NCBI GenBank assembly: GCA_024236015.1
Contig: JACKLK010000015.1
Coordinates: 14,519 to 78,518 of the forward strand
From: Rhodoferax sp.
GTDB taxonomy: Bacteria; Pseudomonadota; Gammaproteobacteria; Burkholderiales; Burkholderiaceae_C
DNA: 64,000 bases
Direction of reading: 5' to 3'
In this document: piece by piece, positions 25,553 to 33,262 of the stretch
Numbering within the stretch: position 1 is the stretch's first letter
Layout of the letters: the number at the start of each line of letters is the position of its first letter
Program-made: the position numbers and the translations under genes
Notes under the pieces: generated by a model
The model's database searches: none
What the model saw: only the letters and a program-made list of their open reading frames with translations
What the model was told of the DNA's origin: nothing

Positions 25553-26157
25553 AACACCACTCCTTCGCTGGCCGCCTGCAGGCTGCCTTGCAGGTCGCCG
25601 TACCCGGTGACCCGGTATTCGTATTCCAGGCCCAGCCGCCGGGCGGCTTGCCGCCCGGCCTCCTCCATGCCCGGCTGCTCGAGCTGGGCCAGGTAGACCA
25701 GGCGCGTGTAGTTGCCGAAATACAGCGGCATCAGCTCCGGATGCCGGTCGATGCCCAGCCCGCGCAGGATCAGGCGATCGAAATGCCGGAGCAGGAAATC
25801 GGTCAGGTAGAAGGTTCCCGGCTCGGCATCGGACAAGGCCGCAAAGGCCTGGCTGCCGGCGAAGAACTCGTAGCAATGGGCGCCGGGAATACGCTCGATG
25901 CCCTCGTGCTCCAGCACCGCATCGAGCTGTCCGCCGGTGCCGCAGTCGGCATAGGCCACGAACATGGACGCGAACTTGCCGCGGTTGGCGGCAATCTTGT
26001 CGCGTACCGCGGCCGCGATCTTCTCGGGCCGGTTGTGCAGTTCGGCCGGCAGGCACTGGACGGCCATGTGGGGCCACGCGTTGATGCGGCGCAACGCGAC
26101 GATCTCGTGGGCCAGCGCGCCGCAGGCGATGACCAGAATGGCGGGGCGATCGCCCAT
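25540..26157 (-). CDS. DUF1638 protein
   Basis: A 205-residue DUF1638 protein. Conserved-type stretches are VIACGALAHEIVALRRIN, YADCGTGGQLDAVLEHEGI and GAHCYEFFAG, with possible metal- or cofactor-binding Cys/His (Cys12, Cys72 and His/Cys at HCYEFF). The family recurs beside corrinoid proteins and RACE activators. I recall genetic work on split methionine synthases in Roseobacter-group bacteria that implicated such a protein in B12-dependent activity. Here it lies directly after the corrinoid protein gene. The family call is solid; the mechanism is unknown. Confidence 0.82.
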   Translation of the reverse strand: MGDRPAILVIACGALAHEIVALRRINAWPHMAVQCLPAELHNRPEKIAAAVRDKIAANRGKFASMFVAYADCGTGGQLDAVLEHEGIERIPGAHCYEFFAGSQAFAALSDAEPGTFYLTDFLLRHFDRLILRGLGIDRHPELMPLYFGNYTRLVYLAQLEQPGMEEAGRQAARRLGLEYEYRVTGYGDLQGSLQAASEGVVFWQN

Positions 26158-26197
26158 GATCTGGTCCTGGCCGGTTGCGCTGTTCCGGTGGCCTGGA

Positions 26198-26899
26198 TCA
26201 GGCCGTCGCGGCGCGCCGGGCGGCGATCAGCGACTTGGCGGTCTCGACCGCGATGCCGGCGTCGCGGCAATAGGCGTCGGCGCCCACCGCCTTGCCGAAC
26301 TCCTCGTTCAGCGGCGCGCCGCCGACCAGCACGATGTAGTCGTCGCGCAGGCCTTTTTCCTTGAGGGTGTCGATCACCACCTTCATATAGGGCATGGTGG
26401 TGGTCAGCAGCGCGGACAGGCCGAGGATGTCGGGCTTGTGCTGCTCGAGCGCCTCGATGTATTTCTCGACCGGGTTGTTGATGCCCAGGTCGATGACCTC
26501 GAAGCCGGCACCTTCCATCATCATGCCGACCAGGTTCTTGCCGATGTCGTGGATGTCGCCCTTGACGGTGCCGATGACCATCTTGCCGATCGGCTCGACG
26601 CCGGTCTCGGCCAGCAGCGGCCGCAGGATTTCCATGCCGCCCTTCATCGCGTTGGCGGCCAGCAGAACCTCGGGCACGAACAGGATGCCGTCGCGGAAGT
26701 CGACCCCGACGATGCGCATGCCTTCGACCAGCGCGTCGTTGAGCACCCGGTCCGCGGACCAGCCGCGGGACAACAGGATGTTCGTGGCTTCCATGACCTC
26801 GTCGCGCAGACCGTTGTACAGGTCGTCATGCACCTGTTCGGTCAGTTCCTCGTCGTTGAGCGAACTCAGATCCAGGTCGTCGTCAAATTCTTCAGCCAT
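26198..26899 (-). CDS. Corrinoid (B12-binding) methyl-carrier protein
   Basis: A 233-residue protein with a helical cap (residues about 20-100) and a Rossmann-like B12 domain carrying D115-I-H117-D-I-G120 in GTVKGDIHDIGKNLV. That is the DxHxxG motif whose His ligates cobalt. GINNPVEKYIEALEQHKPD and VLVGGAPLNEEFGK are the other typical segments. It matches MtbC/MttC/MetH-B12 modules. It heads the leftward operon and should carry methyl between a donor, tetrahydrofolate and homocysteine. GAGGA precedes the ATG. Confidence 0.92.
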   Translation of the reverse strand: MAEEFDDDLDLSSLNDEELTEQVHDDLYNGLRDEVMEATNILLSRGWSADRVLNDALVEGMRIVGVDFRDGILFVPEVLLAANAMKGGMEILRPLLAETGVEPIGKMVIGTVKGDIHDIGKNLVGMMMEGAGFEVIDLGINNPVEKYIEALEQHKPDILGLSALLTTTMPYMKVVIDTLKEKGLRDDYIVLVGGAPLNEEFGKAVGADAYCRDAGIAVETAKSLIAARRAATA

Positions 26900-26997
26900 G
26901 GTGAAATCCTCGGGTTTTGGAACCGCGACACGCTGTTGTCCGGCACCAGATGGTATGAGTCGGCATCTGCGTCAGCTGATTGAATCGCGACCAGCGG

Positions 26998-27014
26998 TTG
27001 TCGCCGCACGACAA
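26998..27014. promoter_or_regulatory. Inverted repeat upstream of the corrinoid operon
   Basis: TTGTCG-CCGCA-CGACAA is a perfect 6-bp dyad with a 5-base centre. It lies about 100 bases upstream of the corrinoid protein ATG and just past the end of the GbdR-like gene. Position and symmetry suggest an activator or repressor site; the adjacent GbdR-like protein is the obvious candidate. Confidence 0.4.
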
Positions 27015-27042
27015 AGCGCGACGGCCGCCGCAAGCCCCGATT

Positions 27043-28071
27043 TCAATCGGTCTGGACCGATGCGTGCTGGGCCAATCCGGCCAGTGCCTGCGACCGGCTG
27101 GCGCTGCGTTCGGCGCTCGGCGTATAGCCGTACAACATGCGGTAACACTTGGAGAAATGCGGTGGCGACTGGAAGCCGCAGGCCACCGCCACCTGCATGA
27201 TGGACATCGGGGTCTGCAGCAGCAGGTCGCGCGCCCGGCGCAGCCGCATGTCCAGGTAATACTTGGTCGGCACCTGGCCGACATAACGCTTGAACAGGCG
27301 CTCGATCTGGCGCCGCGAGACCCCCACCAGCGCGGCGATCTCGTCCAGCGACAGCGGCTCCTCGATGTTGGCCTCCATCAGCGCGGCCGCTTCGATCAGG
27401 TTCTCGTGGAACAGGCCGACGCGCGCCTGCAGCGGGATGTGCTGGCGGTCCTGGTCGTTGCGGATGCGGTCCAGGATGAACTGCTCGGAGATCAGCGGCC
27501 CGATGTCCCGGCCCTGGTGCTGCTTGATGATGTGCAGCATCAGGTCCAGCGGCGCGATGCCGCCGGTGCAGGTATACCGGTCGCGGTCGATCGCGAACAG
27601 CTGGTCGGAGAAGATCACGCGCGGGAACTCCTCGCGCAGCGCCGTCATGTTTTCCCAGTGGATGACGGCGCGGTACTTGTCGAGCAGACCCGCCTTGGCC
27701 AGCGCGTATCCCCCGGTGCACAAGGAGCCGAGCGAGACATGGCGCTGGGCCAGCCGGCGCAGCGCGGCCAGCAACGGGGCGGTGGTGGCTTTTTCCACCT
27801 GCACGCCGCCGACGACGAAGACGATGTTGGCGGGCCCGGCCTGGTCCAGCGCGACCGTCGGACTCATGGACAGGCCGTTGCTCGCGGGCACGGGTTCACC
27901 GTCGAGCGTGGCCAGCGTCCATTCGTACAAATCTCTCTTGCTGACGCGATTGGCCATGCGCAGCGCATCGATGGCGCTGGCCAGGGCCAGCATGGTGTAG
28001 TTGGGCAGCGTCAGGAAGACGAACCGGTGCCGGGGCAACTGCGGGACCGGGGGCTTGCTGGTGTCGCTCAT
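27043..28071 (-). CDS. GlxA/GbdR-type AraC-family regulator
   Basis: A 342-residue regulator with an N-terminal DJ-1/PfpI-like domain (residues about 15-190: FLTLPNYTMLALASAIDALR, SLCTGGYALAKAGLL). A C-terminal AraC helix-turn-helix follows near 235-330 (LDEIAALVGVSRRQIERLFK, then IMQVAVACGFQSPPHFSKCY). The order matches GbdR, CdhR and ArgR-type GATase1-like regulators. GbdR activates choline/betaine catabolism in pseudomonads. Gene content here (choline-type binding protein, phosphocholine-phosphatase-like enzyme, methyl-transfer proteins) makes a GbdR-like role likely. It is same-strand with, and upstream of, the corrinoid operon. Confidence 0.85.
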   Translation of the reverse strand: MSDTSKPPVPQLPRHRFVFLTLPNYTMLALASAIDALRMANRVSKRDLYEWTLATLDGEPVPASNGLSMSPTVALDQAGPANIVFVVGGVQVEKATTAPLLAALRRLAQRHVSLGSLCTGGYALAKAGLLDKYRAVIHWENMTALREEFPRVIFSDQLFAIDRDRYTCTGGIAPLDLMLHIIKQHQGRDIGPLISEQFILDRIRNDQDRQHIPLQARVGLFHENLIEAAALMEANIEEPLSLDEIAALVGVSRRQIERLFKRYVGQVPTKYYLDMRLRRARDLLLQTPMSIMQVAVACGFQSPPHFSKCYRMLYGYTPSAERSASRSQALAGLAQHASVQTD

Positions 28072-28313
28072 GGTGTTCCGCCAGGCTCTGGCGCCAACGA
28101 AAATTCGAGGGGTAACGCAGCAATTCCGGGACTGTCGGATTTGACGTGCAATCGGTCGTATTTTGACAGGCGGCGCTTGGTCGCCACAACAATTTTCATC
28201 ACGACGTCACAGTTTGTTGCGTCCACGACAACGGGCCTGACCGCGGCCCTGGCGGCCGGCGTGGGTGTGCCGCTCCAGCCGGGCAGCCGGGCCGATTTCG
28301 GCTCCGGCTGATA

Positions 28314-28994
28314 ATGCCCGCAACGACCATGACAGCGAACAAGACTCCCGTCCGTCGCAGCGCCGCGGCACCGAACCAGGCCGATGGCGACCCTGCCGGC
28401 TCCCGCGCGGCCATCCTGGCGGCGGCCCGGGCCGAGTTCGCCGTGCACGGGCTGACCGGCGCGCGGGTGAACACCATCGCCAGCCGCGCCGGCGTCAACA
28501 AGCAGCTGATCTACTACTACTTCGGCAACAAGGACGGCCTGTACCGGTCGGCGCTGGAGACGGTGTACGCGGAGATCCGCACCCAGGAGCGCAGCCTGAA
28601 CCTGGGCCAGATGCAACCCGTGGCCGCAATGGAGTCGCTGATCGGGTTCTCGTTCGACTACCTGTCGCAGCATCCCGACTTCATCGGCCTGCTCAACCAC
28701 GAGAATGCCGCGGGCGCGCGCCATGTGCGCGACTCCGACGCGATCCGCGACACCAACTCGCCGCTGATCGAGCTGATCGCCCAGACGCTGGCGCGCGGCA
28801 TCAAGGCCCGTGTCTTCCGTCTCGGCGTCGATCCGGTCGAGTTCTACATCTCGGTGGCCGGCATGTCGTATTTCTTCTTCTCGAACCGGCTCACCCTGTC
28901 CTCCATCTTCGGCCGCGACCTGGGTGCCGCCGACGCCGTGGCCGCCTACCGCCGTCACGTGGTCGCCTTCGCGATGGCCGGCCTGCGGCCCTGA
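28314..28994 (+). CDS. TetR-family regulator, RutR-like
   Basis: A 226-residue TetR protein with helix-turn-helix near residues 30-80 (SRAAILAAARAEFAVHGLTG, then VNTIASRAGVNKQLIYYYFG). The C-terminal domain resembles the RutR/YcdC-type group (FIGLLNHENAAGARHVRDSD). It is divergent from the GbdR-like gene across an A+T-richer 240-base gap. It reads into the 29038-29078 promoter and the following catabolic operon. The dyad there, TCAACC-N4-GGTTGA, resembles the shape of RutR-type operators, so it is the likely repressor of that operon. Confidence 0.85.
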   Translation: MPATTMTANKTPVRRSAAAPNQADGDPAGSRAAILAAARAEFAVHGLTGARVNTIASRAGVNKQLIYYYFGNKDGLYRSALETVYAEIRTQERSLNLGQMQPVAAMESLIGFSFDYLSQHPDFIGLLNHENAAGARHVRDSDAIRDTNSPLIELIAQTLARGIKARVFRLGVDPVEFYISVAGMSYFFFSNRLTLSSIFGRDLGAADAVAAYRRHVVAFAMAGLRP

Positions 28995-29037
28995 CACCCG
29001 CCGCCGCCGACGGGCGGCATGCGGTTCGGAGCCGGTT

Positions 29038-29078
29038 TCAACCAAACGGTTGACGCTTCGCCATGAAGTCCCTAGACT
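29038..29078 (+). promoter_or_regulatory. Promoter with operator over the -35 box
   Basis: A perfect inverted repeat TCAACC-AAAC-GGTTGA (29038-29053) overlaps a good -35 hexamer TTGACG (29050-29055). A 17-base spacer leads to TAGACT (29073-29078), a 4-of-6 match to the -10 consensus. The expected start point is near 29085, about 24 bases before the ATG at 29109. A bound TetR dimer would block RNA polymerase, fitting repression by the upstream TetR protein. Confidence 0.62.
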
Positions 29079-29108
29079 TGGCAACGAAGCTCGACAACTG
29101 GAACAGGC

Positions 29109-30182
29109 ATGGACCGACAAGCGTTGGATACGAACCCTCAGACCCCGGTGCTGGATCCGGCCCACCTGCCGGCGCGACTGGACTCGGTGGACGCACTGGA
29201 AGACTTCCTGGTCCGCCCCAGCCAGGCCTTGATCGACGACCTGGCGCAGGTCGACGGCGACATCATGATCCTGGGCGTGGCCGGCAAGATGGGGCCGACG
29301 CTGGCGCGCCTGGCGCGCAACGCCGCGCCCGGCAAGCGCATCATCGGCGTGGCCCGGTTCAGCGACCCGCAGGTCCGCACCCGGTTGCAGCAACACGGCA
29401 TCGAGACCATCGCGGCCGACCTGCTCGACCGTGCCAGCGTCGAAGCGCTGCCGCGCGTGCCCAACGTCATCTTCGCGGCCGGACACAAGTTCGGTGCCAC
29501 CGGCAACCAGCCGCTGACCTGGGCCATGAACACCCATGTGCCGGCCCTGGTGGCCGACACCTTGCGCGAGGCCCGCATCGTCGCGTTCTCGACCGGCAAC
29601 GTCTATCCGCTGACGCCGATCGGCCAACCCGGGGCCGACGAGAACACCGCGCTGGCACCGATCGGCGAATATGCGCAGTCCTGCCTCGGGCGCGAACGCA
29701 TGTTCAGCTATTTCTCGTCCCGGCATGGCAACGCCGGCCGCATCTTCCGCCTGAACTACGCGATCGACCTGCGCTACGGCGTGTTGCACGACATCGCCAC
29801 CAAGGTGTACCGCGGCGAGCCGGTCGATGTCACCATGGGTCATGTCAACGTGATCTGGCAGGGTGACGCCAACGCCCAGGTGCTGCGCTGCCTGCGCCAT
29901 TGCACGACGCCGACCACGCCGATCAACTGCACCGGCCCGGAAACCCTGTCGGTACGCTGGCTGGCCGAATCGCTGGCCAGCCGCCTGGGCACGCAGGCCC
30001 GGATCACCGGCCAGGAGGCCCCGACCGCCTTGTTGTCGAACACCACGGCGTCGGCCGGCCTGTTCGGATATCCGCTGGTGCCGCTGGCCGCGATGCTCGA
30101 CTGGACGGCACACTGGGTCGGCAGCAACCAGCCCTCGCTGGACAAGCCCACGAAGTTCGAGGTCCGGGATGGCAAGTTCTGA
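29109..30182 (+). CDS. NAD-dependent epimerase/dehydratase (extended SDR)
   Basis: A 357-residue SDR. The nucleotide-binding strand is IMILGVAGKMGPTLARLARN (G-x-x-G-x-x-G, near residues 53-72). The central strand reads FAAGHKFGATGN, and FSTGNVYPLTP is the catalytic Ser/Thr region. The usual Y-x-x-x-K appears altered (EYAQSCLGRERM has Tyr but no Lys four residues on), so activity may differ from classical epimerases. It is the first gene after the operator-promoter and likely acts on the imported sugar acid or a related compound. Confidence 0.78.
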   Translation: MDRQALDTNPQTPVLDPAHLPARLDSVDALEDFLVRPSQALIDDLAQVDGDIMILGVAGKMGPTLARLARNAAPGKRIIGVARFSDPQVRTRLQQHGIETIAADLLDRASVEALPRVPNVIFAAGHKFGATGNQPLTWAMNTHVPALVADTLREARIVAFSTGNVYPLTPIGQPGADENTALAPIGEYAQSCLGRERMFSYFSSRHGNAGRIFRLNYAIDLRYGVLHDIATKVYRGEPVDVTMGHVNVIWQGDANAQVLRCLRHCTTPTTPINCTGPETLSVRWLAESLASRLGTQARITGQEAPTALLSNTTASAGLFGYPLVPLAAMLDWTAHWVGSNQPSLDKPTKFEVRDGKF

Positions 30183-30254
30183 GCCGCACCGGCGCCCCGG
30201 GCTGTCGCGGCCACGGCGCGCGGGCGTGATGGCGCGGCACGCGCGAGGACGCGC

Positions 30255-31388
30255 ATGAAGATCGCCCGCATCGAGGTCTTCACGCTGGGCCTGGCGTTCA
30301 AGTCGGTGTTCGTGCTGGCCGGCGGCGTGGCCGGCGCGCCCGGCAGCCTGTCGCACCGGGTGCTGGTCAAGCTCACCACCGACAGCGGCGTGTGCGGCTG
30401 GGGCGAGGCCACGCCGACGCCGCGCTGGACCTACGAGACCACCGAGACCATCGTCTCGACGCTGCGCCACTACCTGGCGCCGGCGGTGATCGGCATCGAG
30501 GTCTGGAACCTCGATGCGCTGCACCGCGCCATGGGGCGGGCGATCAACCCGGGCCTGTCGCCCGGCTCTCCGCTGGCCAAGTCGGCGATCGACGTGGCCG
30601 CGCACGACGCCTGGGGCCGGGCCCTGGGCAAGCCGCTGCACCAGCTGCTCGGCGGCTGCCGCCGCACCCGCTTCGACCTCACCTGGATGGTGTCGGTGGC
30701 CGACCCCGGCGGCGCCGGCGATGCCGTGGCCCAGGGGCTCGACGCCGGCTACACCGCGTTCGACGTCAAGGTCGGCATGCACGGGCCGGCCGCCGACCTG
30801 GAACTGGTCCGGCGCACCCGCGCCGCCGCTCCCGACGGCGCCCTGCTGGTCGACGCCAATCGCGGCTACCGCATCGATGCGGCGATGCGCCAGGCGCGTG
30901 CCTTCGCCGATTGCGGCGTCAGCCATTTCGAACAACCGCTGGACGGCCTGAACCTGTCGGGTTACCGGCGCCTGGTCGCCGCGAGCCCGGTGCCGATCGG
31001 GCTCGACGAATCCCTGCGCGCCCTGCCCGACCTGCTCGAATACATCCGCGCCGACGCCATCGGCGTGGCGGTGGCCAAGGTGCAGCGCAATGCCGGCCTG
31101 TACCAGTCCCGGCGCCTGTGCGAGATGGCGCAATCGGCCGGACTCGAGCTGTCGATGTCCGGCCTGACCGAGACCGACCTGGGGCTGGCCGCCGGGCTGC
31201 AGCTGGCCAGCGTATTCGACATCAACCCGCTGGCTTTGAACGGCCCGCAATACATCGACTCCCCGTTCCTGCAGCACCGCATCTGGCAAGGCACAGGCAC
31301 GGTCCACCTGCCCACCGGACCGGGCCTGGGCGTGGACGTCGACGAAGACCATGTGCGCCGCCACGCACTGGAGGCCTATCGTGAATAA
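30255..31388 (+). CDS. Enolase-superfamily protein (MR/MLE type)
   Basis: A 377-residue mandelate racemase/muconate lactonising enzyme-type protein. Metal ligands appear as Asp in LLVDANRGYR, Glu in HFEQPLDGL and Asp/Glu in IGLDESLRAL. The base region is AFDVKVGMHG (Lys), and VAVAKVQRNAGLY supplies the Lys on the next strand, as in the MLE/dipeptide-epimerase branch. Such enzymes abstract a proton alpha to a carboxylate. It overlaps the permease gene by eight bases. The substrate is probably a carboxylate handled together with the SDR and the second enolase-like protein. Confidence 0.85.
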   Translation: MKIARIEVFTLGLAFKSVFVLAGGVAGAPGSLSHRVLVKLTTDSGVCGWGEATPTPRWTYETTETIVSTLRHYLAPAVIGIEVWNLDALHRAMGRAINPGLSPGSPLAKSAIDVAAHDAWGRALGKPLHQLLGGCRRTRFDLTWMVSVADPGGAGDAVAQGLDAGYTAFDVKVGMHGPAADLELVRRTRAAAPDGALLVDANRGYRIDAAMRQARAFADCGVSHFEQPLDGLNLSGYRRLVAASPVPIGLDESLRALPDLLEYIRADAIGVAVAKVQRNAGLYQSRRLCEMAQSAGLELSMSGLTETDLGLAAGLQLASVFDINPLALNGPQYIDSPFLQHRIWQGTGTVHLPTGPGLGVDVDEDHVRRHALEAYRE

Positions 31389-32157
31389 AACCGTACGCAC
31401 CATCGCCCGCAGCCTGGGCCGGCACTGGCCGGCATTCGCCATATTCGCCGGATTCATCGTGTTGTGGCAGCTGGCGGTCACGTTCCTGGGCATGCGTGAA
31501 TACCTGTTGCCCAGTCCGATGTCGGTCGTGCGTGCGATGTTCGGCGACGAGATCCGCTGGGCCGGGCATATCTGGGTCACCGCGGTCGAGATCGTCGGCG
31601 CCTTCGTGCTGGCCGGTGTCGGCGGCGTCCTGCTGGGCGTGGCCATCGCATGGTCGAGTACCTGGGCCAACGCGCTCACGCCGTTCCTGGTCTTCGTCAA
31701 CACCCTGCCCAAGGTCGCGATCGCGCCGCTGTTCCTGATGTGGATGGGCTACGGCATCGTGCCCAACATGCTGATCGGCGCCCTGATCGGCTTCTTCCCG
31801 GTCGTCATCAACACCTCGGTCGGACTGACCCAGATCGACCAGGACATCGTCGACCTGGGCCGGGTGTTCAATGCACCCAAGTGGAAGGTGTTCCTGAAGA
31901 TCCGCGTCCCGAATGCCTATCCCTACATCCTGTCGGCGCTCAAGGTCACGGCGACGGCCGCCGTGGTCGGCGCGATCGTCGGCGAATTCGTCGCCTCGCA
32001 GGCCGGCCTGGGCTACGTGATCATCACGACCCAGAGCAGCATGAACACGCCGGTGGCGTTCGCGGCGCTGGTATGGACGTCGATTCTGGGGCTGCTGCTG
32101 TTCGGATTTGTCGCAGCCCTGTCCCGGCTGCTGGTCCCGTGGGCCGAGGACATGTGA
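31381..32157 (+). CDS. ABC transporter permease, NitT/TauT (SsuC-like) family
   Basis: A 258-residue permease of about six membrane segments with the EAA-type loop DQDIVDLGRVFNAPKWKVFL. The motif LVFVNTLPKVAIAPLFLMWM is typical of SsuC/TauC/ThiX permeases. GTG 31381 gives MNKTVRTIARSLG and an overlap with the enolase stop; a longer frame would start inside that gene. With the binding protein (32213) and ATPase (33263) it makes a complete importer of the nitrate/sulfonate/taurine class. Members of this class also carry pyrimidine precursors and aromatic acids. Confidence 0.9.
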   Translation: MNKTVRTIARSLGRHWPAFAIFAGFIVLWQLAVTFLGMREYLLPSPMSVVRAMFGDEIRWAGHIWVTAVEIVGAFVLAGVGGVLLGVAIAWSSTWANALTPFLVFVNTLPKVAIAPLFLMWMGYGIVPNMLIGALIGFFPVVINTSVGLTQIDQDIVDLGRVFNAPKWKVFLKIRVPNAYPYILSALKVTATAAVVGAIVGEFVASQAGLGYVIITTQSSMNTPVAFAALVWTSILGLLLFGFVAALSRLLVPWAEDM

Positions 32158-32212
32158 GTGGTGGTGGTAGTGGTCGATGGAGCAACTTTTTCCAACTGCA
32201 AAGGAGTGAACG

Positions 32213-33229
32213 ATGCACAGCAAACTGAACCCTCTCTGGCGGACGCTGGCGGCAACCGCCCTCGCACTCTCGGCGGCAGGCGCATCCGCGCAGGCAACCG
32301 AGAAATTCACGTTCTCGCTGAACTGGTTCGCGGTCGGCGACCATGCGGCCTACTGGGTGGCGCTCGAGAAGGGCTACTACGCCAAGGCCGGCCTGGACGT
32401 GACGCTGGAGAACTCCAAGGGCTCCGGTGATTCGATCGCCAAGGTCGACACCGACCGCGCCGACGCCGGCCTGGCCGACACGGTCGCGGTGCTCGCGGCC
32501 AATGCCCGCGGCGCCCGCGTCAAGATGGTGGGCATGGTGTTCGACAAGACCCCGCTGAACTTCTTCAGCCGCAAGGACAGCCCGCTGACCAAGCCCAAGG
32601 ACCTCGAAGGCAAGACCATCGGCGCGCCGGCCGGCGACGGACAGCGCCAGGCCTGGCCGGCATTCGCCAAGCTGCACAACATCGACCAGAGCAAGGTCAC
32701 CTGGGTCAACATCGAGCCGACCGCGAAGATCGCGGCACTGGCCGAAAAACGCGTCGACGTCGTGGGCGACTACACGACCGGCCTGCCGTTCTACGAGAAG
32801 GCCATGGGTGTGGGCAACGCCGTCATGATGCCGTGGGCCGATGCCGGATTCGACCTGTACAGCATGTCGATCATCGCCGGCGAGTCGACGATGAAGAACA
32901 AGCCCAAGCAGCTGCGGGCCTTCCTCGAGGCCTCCTACATGGGCTGGCGCGACGTCATGAACGATCCGAAGGCGGCGCTGGCCATCTTCAAGAAACGCGT
33001 GCCGGAGATCGACCTGTCCATCATCGAACCCAACATGATGCTGGGGCTGGAGCTGATGCGCACCCGGATGTATGCCGACAAGGGCATCGGCTGGATCGAC
33101 GAGAAGAAGATGTGCACCTCCACCGACATCGTCAACACCTACATGGGACTGCCGAAGAAGGTCGACTGCAAGACGGTCTACAGCATGGACTATTTCACCA
33201 AGGTGGCGATGCCGCTGCCGGTCAAGTGA
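32213..33229 (+). CDS. ABC transporter substrate-binding protein, NMT1/THI5-like
   Basis: A 338-residue periplasmic protein with Sec signal (cleavage near ASAQATEK). The NMT1/SsuA fold is shown by FSLNWFAVGDHAAYWVALEK, YYAKAGLDVTLENSKG, GKTIGAPAGDGQRQ and DVVGDYTTGLPFYEK. It resembles the pyrimidine/riboflavin-precursor and sulfonate binders of the NitT/TauT group. A perfect AAGGAG site lies eight bases before the ATG. Ligand not determinable; the neighbouring enzymes suggest a carboxylated or amidated compound. Confidence 0.87.
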   Translation: MHSKLNPLWRTLAATALALSAAGASAQATEKFTFSLNWFAVGDHAAYWVALEKGYYAKAGLDVTLENSKGSGDSIAKVDTDRADAGLADTVAVLAANARGARVKMVGMVFDKTPLNFFSRKDSPLTKPKDLEGKTIGAPAGDGQRQAWPAFAKLHNIDQSKVTWVNIEPTAKIAALAEKRVDVVGDYTTGLPFYEKAMGVGNAVMMPWADAGFDLYSMSIIAGESTMKNKPKQLRAFLEASYMGWRDVMNDPKAALAIFKKRVPEIDLSIIEPNMMLGLELMRTRMYADKGIGWIDEKKMCTSTDIVNTYMGLPKKVDCKTVYSMDYFTKVAMPLPVK

Positions 33230-33262
33230 TGGCCGCTCGCGCAATGCCGCTCGAGGACAGAC

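Noticed and set aside
28199..28313. Possible extra promoter or operator copy between the GbdR-like and TetR genes
   Set aside because: I looked for a second copy of TCAACC-N4-GGTTGA and found none, so autoregulation of the TetR gene cannot be claimed.
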